Shown in pieces: positions 24,005-35,967 of a DNA stretch of 64,000 nt. Every line of letters begins with the position of its first letter. Within the stretch, counting starts at the first letter, position 1. A program made the translations under genes and the position numbers. The notes under the pieces were generated by a model. That model was not told where the DNA came from. It made no database searches and saw only the letters and a program-made list of their open reading frames with translations. Source of the DNA: Myxocyprinus asiaticus (taxonomy: Eukaryota > Chordata > Actinopteri > Cypriniformes > Catostomidae); contig NC_059358.1 of NCBI RefSeq assembly GCF_019703515.2, forward strand, positions 47,589,094 to 47,653,093, given 5' to 3'.

Positions 24005-27000
24005 GGTAACACTTTATGATAACTACATGGTATAAAGTATTTGTAAAGCATTAGTTTATAGTCAGTTGATCATTTATAAATGATTGTTCCTACATTAATA
24101 AGCTACACACAAATAGTTTGTTGTTTGTTTATATTTACTGTAGCAAAAAATGTATTATTGTTTAATAAGTTCATTTATAGGCAGTTTAATAATGTTTTTT
24201 TTTTTTTTTTTTTTTTACATGAACAAGGCATGAATTCATAGTAAATAAATAAATGATATATGTAATTAATTGGATTTACATTTAAACATAATTAATGTAT
24301 TTGTTACTGTTTTAGTAACGCTTACTATTAAAGCAATTATTACTTAATATATAGGTTGTAATAAAGCATTGACTAATTGCTTACTAAGCATTTTTGTGAC
24401 CTAATCTAAAGTGAGAACTGCATTATGCCTAATTAAACATTTATTAATGATCCATTACTCTGGAAACTTGGCCCTGAAATAATCATCTCTACAGCATCTC
24501 AATCGCAAAAGCTCAAAACAGACACTAAAGCTTAACAAAACAAACAAAACAAAAAACAGACACAACACTAAAGTACAGGAATGATAGTGAGAGAGGAAAA
24601 TCCACAGTTTATTAAAAGATCCTCTGATTGCTCAAATGCCACTTTAGCGTGTTCTATCCTATTATTAAGCTTTATGAGCAGACTTGTTCTTATTATTGCC
24701 AATTAAAATGACTAGTTAATTCAATTTCCCCAGTGGACTTTCCTTCAACATATACATTTATAAAATGTTTCAAAAACAGTCTGTGTGCACACTCTGGAAA
24801 CAGCCAGCACACCTCCACGGTCACATGACAGTGATGAAACTGTCTAACAGAATTAGGAAAGAGTATGTAATGTTATATTACTGACTTTTACTGATATTAC
24901 TGATATGTTGCCAATGCAGTGCCTATTAAACTTCATCAGTGAAAATGTCTGCCGTACATGTTATTTTTCTCAGCGCTGGGCCTGATGGAACAGTAACAGT
25001 AGTTTGTGGTTACTGAATGGGGCTTTTTATGCAATCATTTTCCAGATTGCAGGGGCGGTTTTGTATCTCGGGTACCAATGATTGTAGTAAAAAGATACAA
25101 GCACAGTATTTAATGTACAAATGTATGCAGTATGACAAAAATATCCTAAGATTTTAATGCTGATCAATAAGAATTCCGCTTTCAGGATTCAGGCCTAAAG
25201 GTGCCCCTTTCAGGAAGACACATTTGTCTCTTATAAAAAGCAATTTTTAGCCAAATCACCACTTTGATGACAAGATTCAACGAGCAAAATTAGATATTCA
25301 GTACATCAACAACTTGTATTAGTTCAAAATGCAAATGTTTAATGCAAGGCATAAAAAATAGGACCTGAATAATATTATTTTTCTTAATTCTTCTTTGTTT
25401 TCCCAAATTCTTTTTTCAATTTTATTTTTTCTAAATTCCATGTTTAAACAGTTAACAGTTATTTTTTTGTCAAATAATGTGAGCACAACAGAGAATAACT
25501 GTACAAATTAAAAACTTACAGTACATTCAGTTCAAACAGCACACTTGCTTCTGAAATTTGCTTAAATATAATTATTCCTGATATAATATTAATAATAATA
25601 TTTATAATAATAATAATATTAAAATGAATATAAAACTTTTACTGTGCAGTAGTAATATATTTTTTTTTTTGTCATATTTTCATCAATTTCACGCATCCAT
25701 TTAAACCAAACTTTTATTTTGATGAACCACTGTGTCAGTTTCTGTGTCTGTCATAGGGAAGTTTCACACTTCTAGATAAGCAGTTCGCAATGTGGTCGTT
25801 TGATTGTTACACCGTAAGAGACTGCAGTTTCATGAAATAAATAGTCTGGAATGTGCTGCATGCTTCGCATTAAATGAGCGTTTTGCTTTTTGTAATCTAA
25901 TACACAGATTACAGAAGTCATAATGTGATGTTTTTAACTGGTCAACGCCTTCACACATCACTTTGAAGCATGCAACACAAGAGAACTGGATATTTCTTAA
26001 ATGAAATCGCAGGCTGCTGTGGTTTAATAATCAGACTAGGGCACATGTACAACACATTTACAAGATCAACGGAAGATTTCGTGATAACTCAGTACTGGCC
26101 CGAAAGGGCGAAAATCTACACTGGTCCCGAGCCAGCTGGCCATACTTACTGTTGAACCATGTTAATATATGTTTAATTAGGCATATATAGTTCTCACTTT
26201 AGATTAGGTCACGCAAAATGCTTAGCTAGTCATTAGTAAGTGCTTTATTACGACCTTTATTAAGCATTAACTGATTTAATAGTAAGTGTTCCTAAAACAT
26301 TAATACACACATTAATTAAGCAGAAATGTGTATCCAATTCATTTATGTGGAGGTGAGGGCGTGGTCGAGCGCCTGTCTGGAGAGCGAGAGTAAGCAGTAA
26401 GGAGTTCCACCTGAGATGAATTGCTACTAATTACCATTTCAAAGTTCGCAGTGAAAGACTGGGGAGATAAAAGCGTCCCATTCCACAGAGAGAGAGAGAG
26501 AGAGTGGCACACACCAGAGAATGCGTGTCCAGTTTACGGAGAGTGTTGTTTATGTTGAAAAGCAGTATTTTGTGCTGTTTATGCTGAAAAGCGATTTCTA
26601 TTTTGTTGGCAATCAATGTGACTCACTTGAACAGTGGAAACCACCTCCCACTTCCTCCTTTATCTGCCCCAAACATGAACCTTTGTCACAATTACATTTT
26701 ATTTTTTCTTTTCTCCCAATTTGGAGTGCCCAATTCCCACTACTTAGTAGGTCCTCGTGGTGGCACGTTTACTCACCTCAATCCATGTGGCAGAGGACAA
26801 GTCTCAGTTGCCTCCACTTCTGAGAACGTCAATCCACACATCTTATCACGTGGCTCATTGTGCATGACACCGCGGAGACTCCCAGCATGTGGAGGCTCAT
26901 GCTATTCTCCGTGATCCACGCACAACTTACCACATGCCCCATTGAGAGCGAGAACCACTAATCGCGACCACGAGGAGGTTACCCCATGTGACTCTACCAT

Positions 27001-27480
27001 CCCTAGCAACCGAGCCAATTTGGTTGCTTAGGAGACCTGGCTGGAGTCACTCAGCACACCCTGGATTTGAACTCGTGACTCCAGGTGTGGTAGTCAGTGT
27101 CAATACTCGCTGAGCTAACCAGGCCCCACACAATTACATATTTAATATCTTTATTAACTATGAATTTATGCTTTCTTAATGTTCTCATAAACACTTCTTT
27201 ACCACTGGTTTGCTTCATTTAAAATACATCAGTTAGGCATGATTAACAAGTTGTTTACTAAGGGTAAAAAAAAAATAAAAAAAACTTTATCAAACTTCCT
27301 ATATATGAACTTATTAAACAATAATAAATAATTTGCTAAAATGAATAGAAACAAATAACATACTATTTATATGTAGCTTATTAATGTATTAATAATGTAG
27401 GAACAATAATTTATAAATGATCAATTAACTACAAATTAATGCTTTACAAATACTTTATATGTGTAGTTATAATGTGTACC
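24005..27480. mobile_element. Long-TIR GGTAACAC-type element, perfect 8-bp TSD
   Basis: Flanking 8-mers AATAATTG are identical at 23997-24004 and 27481-27488. The left end GGTAACACTTTATGATAACT pairs with the inverse right end GGTACACATTATAACTACAC. Inverted similarity continues for about 450 bases per side (for example GTAAAGCATTAGTTTATAGT, TTTAATAAGTTCATTTATAG, GTGACCTAATCTAAAGTGAG on the left and their inverses on the right). The right arm is interrupted by unrelated DNA at about 26345-27140, including a SINE. The central 24.5-26.1 kb has no transposase. Confidence 0.85.
26698..27128 (-). mobile_element. tRNA-derived SINE, antisense copy, 11-bp TSD
   Basis: Reading on the - strand it starts GGGGCCTGGTTAGCTCAGCG (A-box region) and carries GAGTTCAAATCC (B box), then the same body as the copy at 13434-13890. 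Target-site duplications CACAATTACAT lie at 26687-26697 and 27129-27139 and are identical. It is about 431 bp with an A/T-rich tail. It sits inside the right arm of the long-TIR element, so it is the younger insertion. Confidence 0.92.
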
Positions 27481-27614
27481 AATAATTGAAAAAAATTATA
27501 ATAATTAATCATAATTAATATGAAATGGATTACACATGGCATATTTTATTAATAGAAACTATACAGTAAATGTAAGAGTATAATTTAAAAATGGGCATTT
27601 CATTTCGTTTTAAC

Positions 27615-29084
27615 TAGGGTGGCCAGACATCCCGTTTTCCCTGGGACAGTCCCGTATTTGAGCACTTTTTCTAGTGTCCCGACTTATTCGGAAATTTTTT
27701 TATTTTGTCCCGTATTTCCCCTCTCCTAAAATTTCTCTATCGCCTATGTGGCTTTCTCAGTCATGTGAGTATTCTAATCAAAGGTAGCCAAGGATACGGC
27801 TTGTAAAACCAATAAAATCACACTGTGTTATTTGAAGTACATGATTGGATTAAACTATCCAATCACAATCCCCTATCAATAGAAGTCCAATTAGTGAACT
27901 GATTGAAGAGTCAGTTTGAAAGAGCACACAGATGAAATTGCGGCTGGAAAAATGTCAAAGAAGCGTGCATGTACATTTAATGAGGATCTTCAAAAAGAGT
28001 TTAAATTGATAAAAAAAAAAAAAAAAAAAGGAGTCACAGACAGAGCCTAGTTAAGTGAGGTTTGTGGAGCTCGCTTTTTAATCGCCCATGGAGGCCTCAC
28101 CGTCATCGCGCAGAATGTTCATACAAAAAAGCATGTGGATGCTGCTAAAAGTAAGTGTGCCACACCAAGTGTTAGCAATTTTTTTGTGAAGCAAAATTCA
28201 GAATCTGACAAAGTGCATGCAAGTGAAGGACCTTTTGCTTATCATTCTGTTGTGCATGGCCATAGTTTGCACATTCATGACCTGAGAAAAGTCTTGCAGG
28301 CCAGGCTGGAGGAATCATTCATACCCTCTGACATTAAAAAGCAGTTGGATGCCCTGGTTGAAGCTGGTGACATGCAAGCGGATGATTTCTTTTGTGCAGT
28401 GAGAAACTTTTATTCAGATTTGGTGGATTACCTCCAAAATTGGCGCTGCTCATTGGAGAACACAGAAAAACTTGAGTGGGCCCTACTGAGAGACATCCCA
28501 GATTGGAAAGACATTCAGAGCAGCCTCGAACACTTCTACTCCATAATCCCTGCTCTCAGTTTGATTGACGAAACCACGTTCTTTGATGAGTGGGCTTGCG
28601 TGAAAAACATTGTCACTCGTCGCATCACTGAGTGGAACATGAACAAGATGGCCGTGTCTGAGAGATGAACAGACGTTTTTTGTGAGATGGAGAGCAAGAT
28701 AATTAACTCTGGAATCTTAGCCAAGGTCATGGATTTTGTCTTATGCCTGCCTGGGACATCTGCATCTGTGGAGTGTGTGTTCTTATTAATGAATGCAGCA
28801 TGGTCACCGGGTAAATCTTGACTCAGTGTAACAGTCATGAAAGCATTGCTTTTCATATGTCTTAATTTTGGACTGGACTGCTCTGCATTTTACGATAAAC
28901 TCTTGAAAGACAAGTGCACACTGAGAAAAACTGCTGTCAGTGAAAAGTACAAGGTGACAACAGTCGCAAATGCGGATGCACACTCTACTTCGCATTGATC
29001 TGCGCCTAGTTAAGGATATGACAATTTCATTTTTGCTGGGACGGGGCTGTCCCGTTTTCCATAAGCAGGAATCTGGTCACCCTA
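27615..29084 (+). mobile_element. hAT element with dead transposase, perfect 8-bp TSD
   Basis: The termini TAGGGTGGCCAGA and the inverse TAGGGTGACCAGA continue into GTCCCGT/CCCGTTTTCC-rich subterminal repeats. Identical 8-mers GTTTTAAC flank it at 27607-27614 and 29085-29092. It is 1470 bp and inserted in the outer 22930-29210 element. It encodes an internally deleted transposase on the + strand. Confidence 0.92.
27952..28821 (+). pseudogene. hAT-family transposase/ZBED-like pseudogene
   Basis: Reading from the ATG at 27952 gives MSKKRACTFNEDLQKEF, an A-rich replication-slippage tract (28011-28029), then an in-frame TAG soon after. A long open stretch starts in the same frame at 28135 and runs 177 codons to a TGA at 28666. 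It resumes in frame to a stop at 28819. The C-terminal part (LPGTSASVECVFLLMNAAW) is the hAT dimerisation signature near its usual place. Most of the RNase H-like catalytic core expected in between is missing, so this is an internal-deletion derivative. The open stretch alone could be mistaken for a host gene. The presence of TIRs and target duplication argues against that. Confidence 0.85.
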
Positions 29085-29218
29085 GTTTTAACACACTTCC
29101 GGTTTAAGCCCCGCCCACACCTGGTTCTATCCGAATACAGAGACAGATACAGATAATTTTGTCATATGAACAAATACAGATACAGATAATGGCTTCGCTG
29201 CACACCCCTAATGACCAG

Positions 29219-29813
29219 TCACATACTATCTGCACTAAGAGAGTAACAGTCATATTAATTGTTTAAAAGACACATTTGGCAGCACACAGCCAGAGAGGAA
29301 TTTCACTGAGCCAGCAACTGTCTGCTGCTTGATGTGTCTACAAATAAAACACTTTCTAATAATTCCATTTCGATCCACATATGTACATGTAAATAAACAA
29401 GGCTCCAATGTGTCATGCTACTGTAACAGGTTAAGCAGAGATAAAAAAAGGAAAAGATTAATGAATCAAATAGGCAAATTAGTGACATTGAACATGTGAA
29501 CTCTTTATACAGACGGACACATTTTCTTCCGTTGAAACACACAAGAAATTCTCATTCTCAAATCATGCTGGATAACATGATCATCAAATTTTGTTCATGC
29601 AAGCTCCAGTGCACGTTGTCATTAAAGCACAAGGGCGACATACCAAATACTAAGACAATGTGAAATTCAAGTCAATTGATAATATAATTTGCGATTTTTC
29701 TTCAATAATGCAAAAGTACTGTACAAGTTAGAAGCATTTTCACTAGCCTTTTGCACCCCACTGCACATGTTAAAATTATATAGTCTTTTCAGCATGGATA
29801 CACAAAGCATCAT
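29219..29813. other. Spacer with no recognised feature
   Basis: AT-rich, no transposon termini, no credible exon. Its first part (29220-29560) does not obviously match other parts of the window. Confidence 0.5.
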
Positions 29814-29821
29814 ATTGCATA

Positions 29822-29997
29822 CAAGGGCGTAGCCAGGAAATTACTTTTGGGTAGGCCTCAAAAAAAATGGATGGGCCAAGTTTTCACCCAAAAACATTTT
29901 TAACCAAATTTTCCTTAACAACAGAGAAGCGGTGCATTTATCTCTAATATTCTGGATGGGCCCTGGTCCAACCGGCCCACCCTTGGCTACACCATTG
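29822..29997. mobile_element. Short hAT-like MITE (GCGTAGCCA termini)
   Basis: The left end CAAGGGCGTAGCCAGG and the right end inverse CAATGGTGTAGCCAAGG are inverted repeats. The flanks ATTGCATA (29814-29821) and ATTGCATG (29998-30005) match at 7 of 8. It is 176 bp and noncoding. Confidence 0.7.
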
Positions 29998-30005
29998 ATT
30001 GCATG

Positions 30006-30624
30006 ACTGTGCTTTAAATATGTTACTAATACATGTAGGCTAATCAGACCTATAGCCACACTGTGCATAATTCATATTATTCCTCATGAGAATTCTGCAA
30101 CTTGATCTCTATGACAGGTGAAGTGATAGGGTACACAGTGGCTGTTTTCTCACACACAGATCTATTTATCTAACAGCTACAATAAACAGGTACTGACCTT
30201 GAATCTTTTAAAAGTGAAATTGTTTTATTATAACTCCACCTTACCCCCAATGCCTTATCTGATGCCCTCCTTTTCATGCAACCACTCACACATACACTCA
30301 CTTCACTAAGTATGCTAATGGTTTCATATTTGTCCATATTATTAGTGGTGCTGGTTTAGCGGGGTGTCACTATGAAGCTACTATTGCTCTGATCATTGTA
30401 CAGAGACTTTCCAAAATCCCTAACCCAATTCTTCCATTGTAATGAGGCCATTGATGGGATATCAAGGTGGCAAGTTTTCCCACAGCAAACAGCACTACTG
30501 ATACCTATGTGCTTAATATTGTTTTAGTTGATGTAGTGGTTGTTATTGCTATTAGAAGTCTTACTAACTTAGAGAGTGTAACACAGAGCTGATAGATGCT
30601 CAGTGCTACAGTTAGAGTCTCTGT
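30006..30624. other. Spacer with no recognised feature
   Basis: No gene, terminus or strong motif recognised. Confidence 0.5.
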
Positions 30625-30626
30625 TA

Positions 30627-31531
30627 GCCCTTTTCCACCGAAATTGCGATGTTCTCGTGCCGAGCCTGTGCTCTGCTGGTTCACGGCCGGGGCAATCTGG
30701 AGCCTTTTGTAAACTGGCTACGCTTTTCCACTGACCTGAGAGCCGAACGGTGACGTAATGGGTTACTGTCTACGTGGTAGTTTCACGTGACTACCTCAAA
30801 CATAAACAAACATGGCGCATCACAGTGTGTTTGTATACAGCTTTTACTCTTGTTTTTGAGGACATATTTAAACATACAGATTAATGCAATCCATTATTAT
30901 TACATTGCTCAACAAGATTGTCAGAGATGACATCTACACTATAGATGACAGGTAATGTAATTACATTATATTGTATGAACTGTGACTTAACTTGCTAAGA
31001 TCTGTAAACTGTTACAGTGGAATCATTATTAACATTGGTGTAGCAGATGGTTGTATTTGGATTTTTGCCATAGCATATAATATTATTGATTGAGAATCCC
31101 ACCATTTTATTTAACAGATAGCCATGATCTTCCAAACTTAATGAGTAGCTGGTCAAAAATCCCCTTACAGAACAAAACAATGCTCAAAATAAGATGACAA
31201 CAGTGTAAGAAAAGCTAACAAAGTTGGCAAATATAACAACTTGCTGAGATCAGCTGCAGAGGATACCGACGATTCACTGTTTATCACGAGTGTTACTGGC
31301 TGAATTCAATTCCCCGGTTAGTTAGCAGGCTGGTCGGTGTCCAAAACATTGTTGCTCCGTCCACTGTTGCTTTTGCGATTCCTGCGTGGAGACCAGCAAG
31401 CTTTTGGGACTGGTGTCGAACCAGGTTTTCGGCCCTGGAATGGCCTTTTCTGTGGTGGAAATGTGTGAAACAGTTCTAGAATTCGCACCGGCCCAGGAAC
31501 CCGCACCCGAACCATGTTGGTGGAAAAGGGC
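30627..31531. mobile_element. TIR element with GCCCTTTTCCACC ends
   Basis: GCCCTTTTCCACC at 30627 and its inverse ending at 31531 form the termini, both flanked by TA. Subterminal GGCCGG and GAACC blocks are also inverted. It is 905 bp and noncoding; open frames on both strands in 31318-31600 lie in the right TIR and are not credible. The TA flanks would suit a Tc1/mariner-type target, but the superfamily is uncertain. Confidence 0.7.
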
Positions 31532-31533
31532 TA

Positions 31534-31755
31534 TGTGTTGTGTTTTGGGTATTGTGTGAACGCTGCATAAACACACATGGGAAGGATCTGGTGGCATGTT
31601 GCTGGTGGTGGTGCTGAGACTTTTGGCAGCTTTTCACAAGTGTTTTGTGGCAGAGATCCAAACTAAATATTTCCTCAAGTTGCGCACACACAGACACACA
31701 CACACACACACACACACGGCACAGGGTGCTAATGGGTCACAGGGCTTCCCCGATC

Positions 31756-31788
<33 letters not shown>

Positions 31789-32522
31789 CATGTAAAGATC
31801 TGAGACACAACGAGCAGAGGAAGTGTGCCGCTGGGCTAAACTCACTCAAAATGTCCTGTATTATTAACTCAACACTGCAGCTCATGTTTAAATGCAACTT
31901 TTTATTTCACTTTATTTGTGCACAAGTGCATTGAGACTGTTATAACAACTGTAAGCCACTGAAATATCGCGCAAAAGTAGAAATAAAAACAGAATGGAGA
32001 TAAAAGTCTATATACTGTCTCTTGATTTTGTGGACAAAATTCCTGTAGAGTTTTCTCCTTCAGTAGGAAAATGAGATGCAATATGCCTTGCAGACAGAAA
32101 ACATGACCGATTTTAACATCAGCAACTGTTACAGATGCAGTTTTGAGTTCAGTTTATGGAACGACAAAGAAAAGATACTATCTTAAATATGCAAAATCCT
32201 GTAATGGGGAATACAGTAATAGATTAAACTAACAGATTAAAGAATAACACACTTTTAGCCAAAGTAAAAGTTAATCATACTGTTAAAATGTTTGAGCTGT
32301 GATCCCTATTTACAGTAAGCGTGAATAAATATATAAGAAATCCAGATAAGTATCACTCCTGTTGATCAGAGCGCTGATGATGACATTGATGAGATGAAAT
32401 GATGATGATTGTCAATGGGAAGTTTGTGTGTAAAACTTCTTTAACTTCCAGCTTTCCAGATTCCAGGATTTTTGTCCATGATGACCTGTTTGCTTTGTTA
32501 ATGACTTCAGTTAATCCTAATC

Positions 32523-32564
<42 letters not shown>

Positions 32565-32799
32565 AGGTATTCCTTACGTTGTCCCCACAAGGATAGTAAA
32601 ACCTTAAACTTTTGACATTGTGGGGACAATCAACCGGTCCCCATGAGGAAAACAGCTTATGTTTTTTTTTTTAAATGTAAAAATGCAGAAAGTTTTTTGT
32701 GAGGGTTAGGTTTAGGGGTAGGGTTAGGGTTAGAGGATAGAATATAAAGTTTGTACAGTATAAAAACCATTATGTCTATGGAGAGTAACATGAAAACCC

Positions 32800-32865
<66 letters not shown>

Positions 32866-34408
32866 TGTGTAAGAATAATGCATCACTTTTAGTCAATAAT
32901 CAATCAAGTAAACTTTAAGTAAACTTCAGTAAGTCATGTTATATGTACACGTGTAAGTCATGTTATATGTACACGTGTTGTTACTAGTTGTTACAACAAC
33001 AAAAATGATGATTTTCACCATTCTTTACTTTAAATTGATGTTGACTAAATGTAATTTAAATGTTTAATGTAGTACTTTGTGTAATGGTTCTTCATGTCAT
33101 GTCATTCTGACTAATAAATCTGTTTTACAAAAAAAAAAAAAAAACAACAAAAAAAAAAAAATTCTACAAATGCATCAGCCTCTACAATTACAGTGTAATA
33201 GTTTTCCTGTTCATATATGACATTTTGTTAAAAATTTCCATTGTTTAGTTTTTTCCACTAAAAACTGTCCATACTTCTTTTTCTGTAATACATGTAAATG
33301 AATATGCTTTAATGTAATGTTAATGTTAATGTAATGTAGCACAAGCACAAATCTTTATACATTGATGGCGCAGAGCTGAAGTTTGTAAAACAGTAAAAAT
33401 GAAGCTGAATACTCAATTTAACATCCTTTTCAAACTAAATTCCTTGACAAATGTATCATTTAATTTTGTCAAATAGAAACCTGTCATGTAAGGACGCCAT
33501 TTGTCCATTTTGATGTAATAATTTCTGAATGTATTCTGCACTGAGGCACACATTTTAAAAGATGAATGCTTTAGATCAGTAATAATTAACTTGTTAAAAG
33601 GTCTTCAGTGGTTGAAAAAGTAGAAATGTCAGGCCACTGTCACTGATCATAATATGGGTCACCAGTTCATTTAATCTAGATGGAGCTTGATGTCCCACTC
33701 ATGTTCATCATTTATATCAACAGCTGATTAATAATCTTAAATTTAGCACTGGTGGTAACTAATTTGGACAATATGCGTCTGGACATAGTATTAATCACCC
33801 TCTGTGGTGGATGATGTAAGGAGACAGACAGTTCTAGCTCCAGATGGCTGTTTTGAGGAAGTGGAGTTAAAGCGGAGGGATTAGGAGCTCTGTTGCCCCG
33901 TTACCCCACATGAAAAGCACTGGTGGGGGGTGTCATCTGTAGAACGTGCTGAACACGTGCAGATCAAACTCTCTGCAGCACATGTGTGGACACACACACA
34001 CACACACACGCTCGAACCCTTATACTCAAACAGTTCACTCCAGGTGCCAGGGCTCAGCATAACCTCAGTGCTTTTCAAGATATTGAAATCATTGTGGGGT
34101 GTGCTTGGACTAGCAGCCATTTCTTCTGTTCTATGTTTTAGACTGAGCTAATAATATTTTCTATGGACTAGCCCTAAACCTAACCCTCACACAAACCTTT
34201 ACCTTTACATTTTCATTAAGCTATTGTTTATGTTTGTTAAGCTGTTTTCACATGGGTACAGCTTGCATGATGTACAAGATTTCAGGTTTTTATCCTTTTG
34301 GTGATGTTTATTTAGCTATCTAAATAAGTACGAACCATAGATTTGCAATAATTTTATTTAAACCTAATTATTATCAATATATAGATCCTCCAAAGGGATA
34401 TACATATA

Positions 34409-34411
<3 letters not shown>
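31534..34411. other. Noncoding interval rich in GT microsatellites
   Basis: It holds CA/GT runs at about 31692-31716 and 31757-31786, the GT-flanked module at 32526-32865, an A-rich tract at 33129-33161 and a CA run at 33991-34009. CTAGCCCTAAACCTAACCCTC at 34170 is an inverse fragment of the TTAGGG-like core. The 33600-33950 part is less repetitive. No exon is recognised. Confidence 0.55.
32526..32865. repeat. GT-flanked TTAGGG-like module, copy 2
   Basis: It has the same block order as 7461-7757: a GT run, GCAGAAAGTTTTTTGTGAGG, GTTAGGTTTAGGGG, TAGGGTTAGGGTTAG, GATAGAATATAAAG, GTACAGTATAAAAA, TCTATGGAGAG, then a GT run passing into a GA run. This copy retains an extra left block with GTGGGGACAATCAACCGGTC. 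It has no coding capacity. Confidence 0.8.

Positions 34412-34498
<87 letters not shown>
34412..34498. repeat. (TA)n(GATA)n microsatellite
   Basis: A TA run at about 34412-34461 is followed by GATA units to the left boundary of the Sleeping Beauty-like element. Confidence 0.9.
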
Positions 34499-34500
<2 letters not shown>

Positions 34501-35967
34501 GTTGAAGTCAGAAGTTTACATACACCTTAGCCAAATACATTTAAACTCAGTTTTTCACAATTCCTTACATTTAATTGTAGAAAACATTCCCCATCTTAGG
34601 TCAGTTAGGATCACTACTTTATTTTAAGAATGTGAAATGTCAGAATAATAGTGGAGAGAATTATTTATTTCAGCTTTTATTACTTTCATCACATTCCCAG
34701 TGGGTCAGAAGTTTACATACACTTTGTTAGTATTTGGTAGCATTGCCTTTAAATTGTTTAATTTGGGTCAAACGTTTTGTGTAGCCTTCCACAAGCTTCT
34801 CACAATAAGTTGCTGGAATTTTGGCCCATTCCTCCAGACAGAACTGGTGTAACTGAGTCAGGTTTGTAGGCCTCCTTGTTTGCACATGCTTTTTCAGTTC
34901 TGTCCACAAATTTTCTATCAGATTGAGGTCAGGGCTTTGTGATGACCACTCCAATACCTTGACTTTGTTGTCCTTAAGCCATTTTGCCACAGCTTTGGGG
35001 GTATGCTCAGGATCATTGTCCATTTGGAAGACCCATTTGAGACCGAGCTTTAACTTCCTGGCTGATGTCTTGAGATGTTGCTTCAATATATCCACACAAT
35101 TTTCCTTCCTCATGATGCCATCTATGGACATCTTTTTGGACATTTCTCCAAAAAGTAAGATCTTTGTCCCCATGTGCACTTGCAAACTGTAGTCTGGCTT
35201 TTTTATGGTGGTTTTGGAGCAGTGGCTTCTTCCTTGCTGAGCAGCCTTTCAGGTTATGTCGATATAGGACTTGTTTTACTGTGGATATAGATACTTGTCT
35301 ACCTGTTTCCTCCAGCATCTTCACAAGGTCCTTTGCTGTTGTTCTGGGATCGATTTGCACTTTTTGCACCAAACTACGTTCATCTCTAGTAGACAGAATG
35401 CGTCTCCTTCCTGAGTGGTATGATGGCTGCGTGGTCCCATGGTGTTTATACTTGGGTACTATTGTTTGTACAGATGAATGTGGTACCTTCAGGCATTTGG
35501 AAATCGCTCCCAAGGATGAACCAGACTTGTGGAGGTCCACAATTTTTTTTTCTGAGGTCTTGACTGATTTCTTTTGATTTTACCAAGATGTCAAGCAAAG
35601 AGGCACTGAGTTTGAAGGTAGCCCTTAAAATACATCCACAGACACACCTCCAATTCAGTACACCTCCTATTAGAAGCTAGTTGTCTAAAGCTTGACATCA
35701 TTTTCTGGAATTTTCCAAGCTGCTTAAAAGCACAGTTAACTTAGTGTATTTAAACTTCTGACCCACTGGAATTGTGATATAGTCAATTAAAAGTGAAACA
35801 ATCTGTCTGTAAACAATTGTTGGAAAAATTACTTGTGTCATGCACAAAGTAGATGTCCTAAAAGACTTGCCAAAATTATAGTTTGCTCATATTAAACCTG
35901 TGGAGTGGTTAAAAAATTAGTTGTAATGACTTCAACCTAAGTGTATGTAAACTTCTGACTTCAACTT
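34499..35967 (-). mobile_element. Sleeping Beauty-like Tc1 transposon, internally deleted
   Basis: The left end (AGTTGAAGTCAGAAGTTTAC) and the inverse of the right end (AAGTTGAAGTCAGAAGTTTA) match the salmonid/cyprinid Tc1 terminus from which Sleeping Beauty was built. A second internal direct repeat (GTGGGTCAGAAGTTTACATA at 34700; its inverse near 35750) gives the IR/DR layout of two repeats per end. It inserted at a TA next to a microsatellite. The length of about 1.47 kb is short of the usual 1.6 kb because of an internal deletion. Confidence 0.93.
34727..35586 (-). pseudogene. Sleeping Beauty-like transposase pseudogene
   Basis: On the - strand the original start codon at 35586-35584 reads TTG. 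The N-terminal paired-like helix-turn-helix (DLHKSGSSLGAISKCLKV), the GRRR-type hinge and the linker ARKKPLLQNHHKKA can all be read. The frame then breaks after the motif TFWRNV near 35150. The segment bearing the first catalytic Asp is deleted (about 75-80 residues by comparison with the family), and the C-terminal half continues in another frame. That half keeps the second Asp (FQMDNDPEHTPK) and the Glu of SQSPDLNLIENLW, and ends FKGNATKY. The two frames overlap because of the deletion shift. Loss of one DDE residue means it is catalytically dead. Confidence 0.92.

Larger units (their letters stand above)
22930..29210. mobile_element. Outer hAT-type element, host of a transposon nest
   Basis: The identical 8-mers ATGACCAG at 22922-22929 and 29211-29218 flank it. 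The right end, read inversely, is TAGGGGTGTGCAGCGAAGCC; the left end TAAGTATGCCCGAAGCTGAA is a diverged partner. Without its insertions (24005-27480 and 27615-29084) the element is only about 1.33 kb, so it was probably nonautonomous. Its interior has GAATAA and GGATTCATCCGAATAAT motifs on the left and ATCCGAATACAG on the right. It is the oldest layer of the nest. Confidence 0.78.

Noticed and set aside
28135..28668. 177-codon frame as a host gene
   Set aside because: It lies within TIRs and a perfect 8-bp target duplication, with hAT dimerisation motif downstream in the same frame; better read as a transposase remnant.
31318..31600. Overlapping open frames on the - strand
   Set aside because: They fall in the right terminal inverted repeat of a noncoding element.
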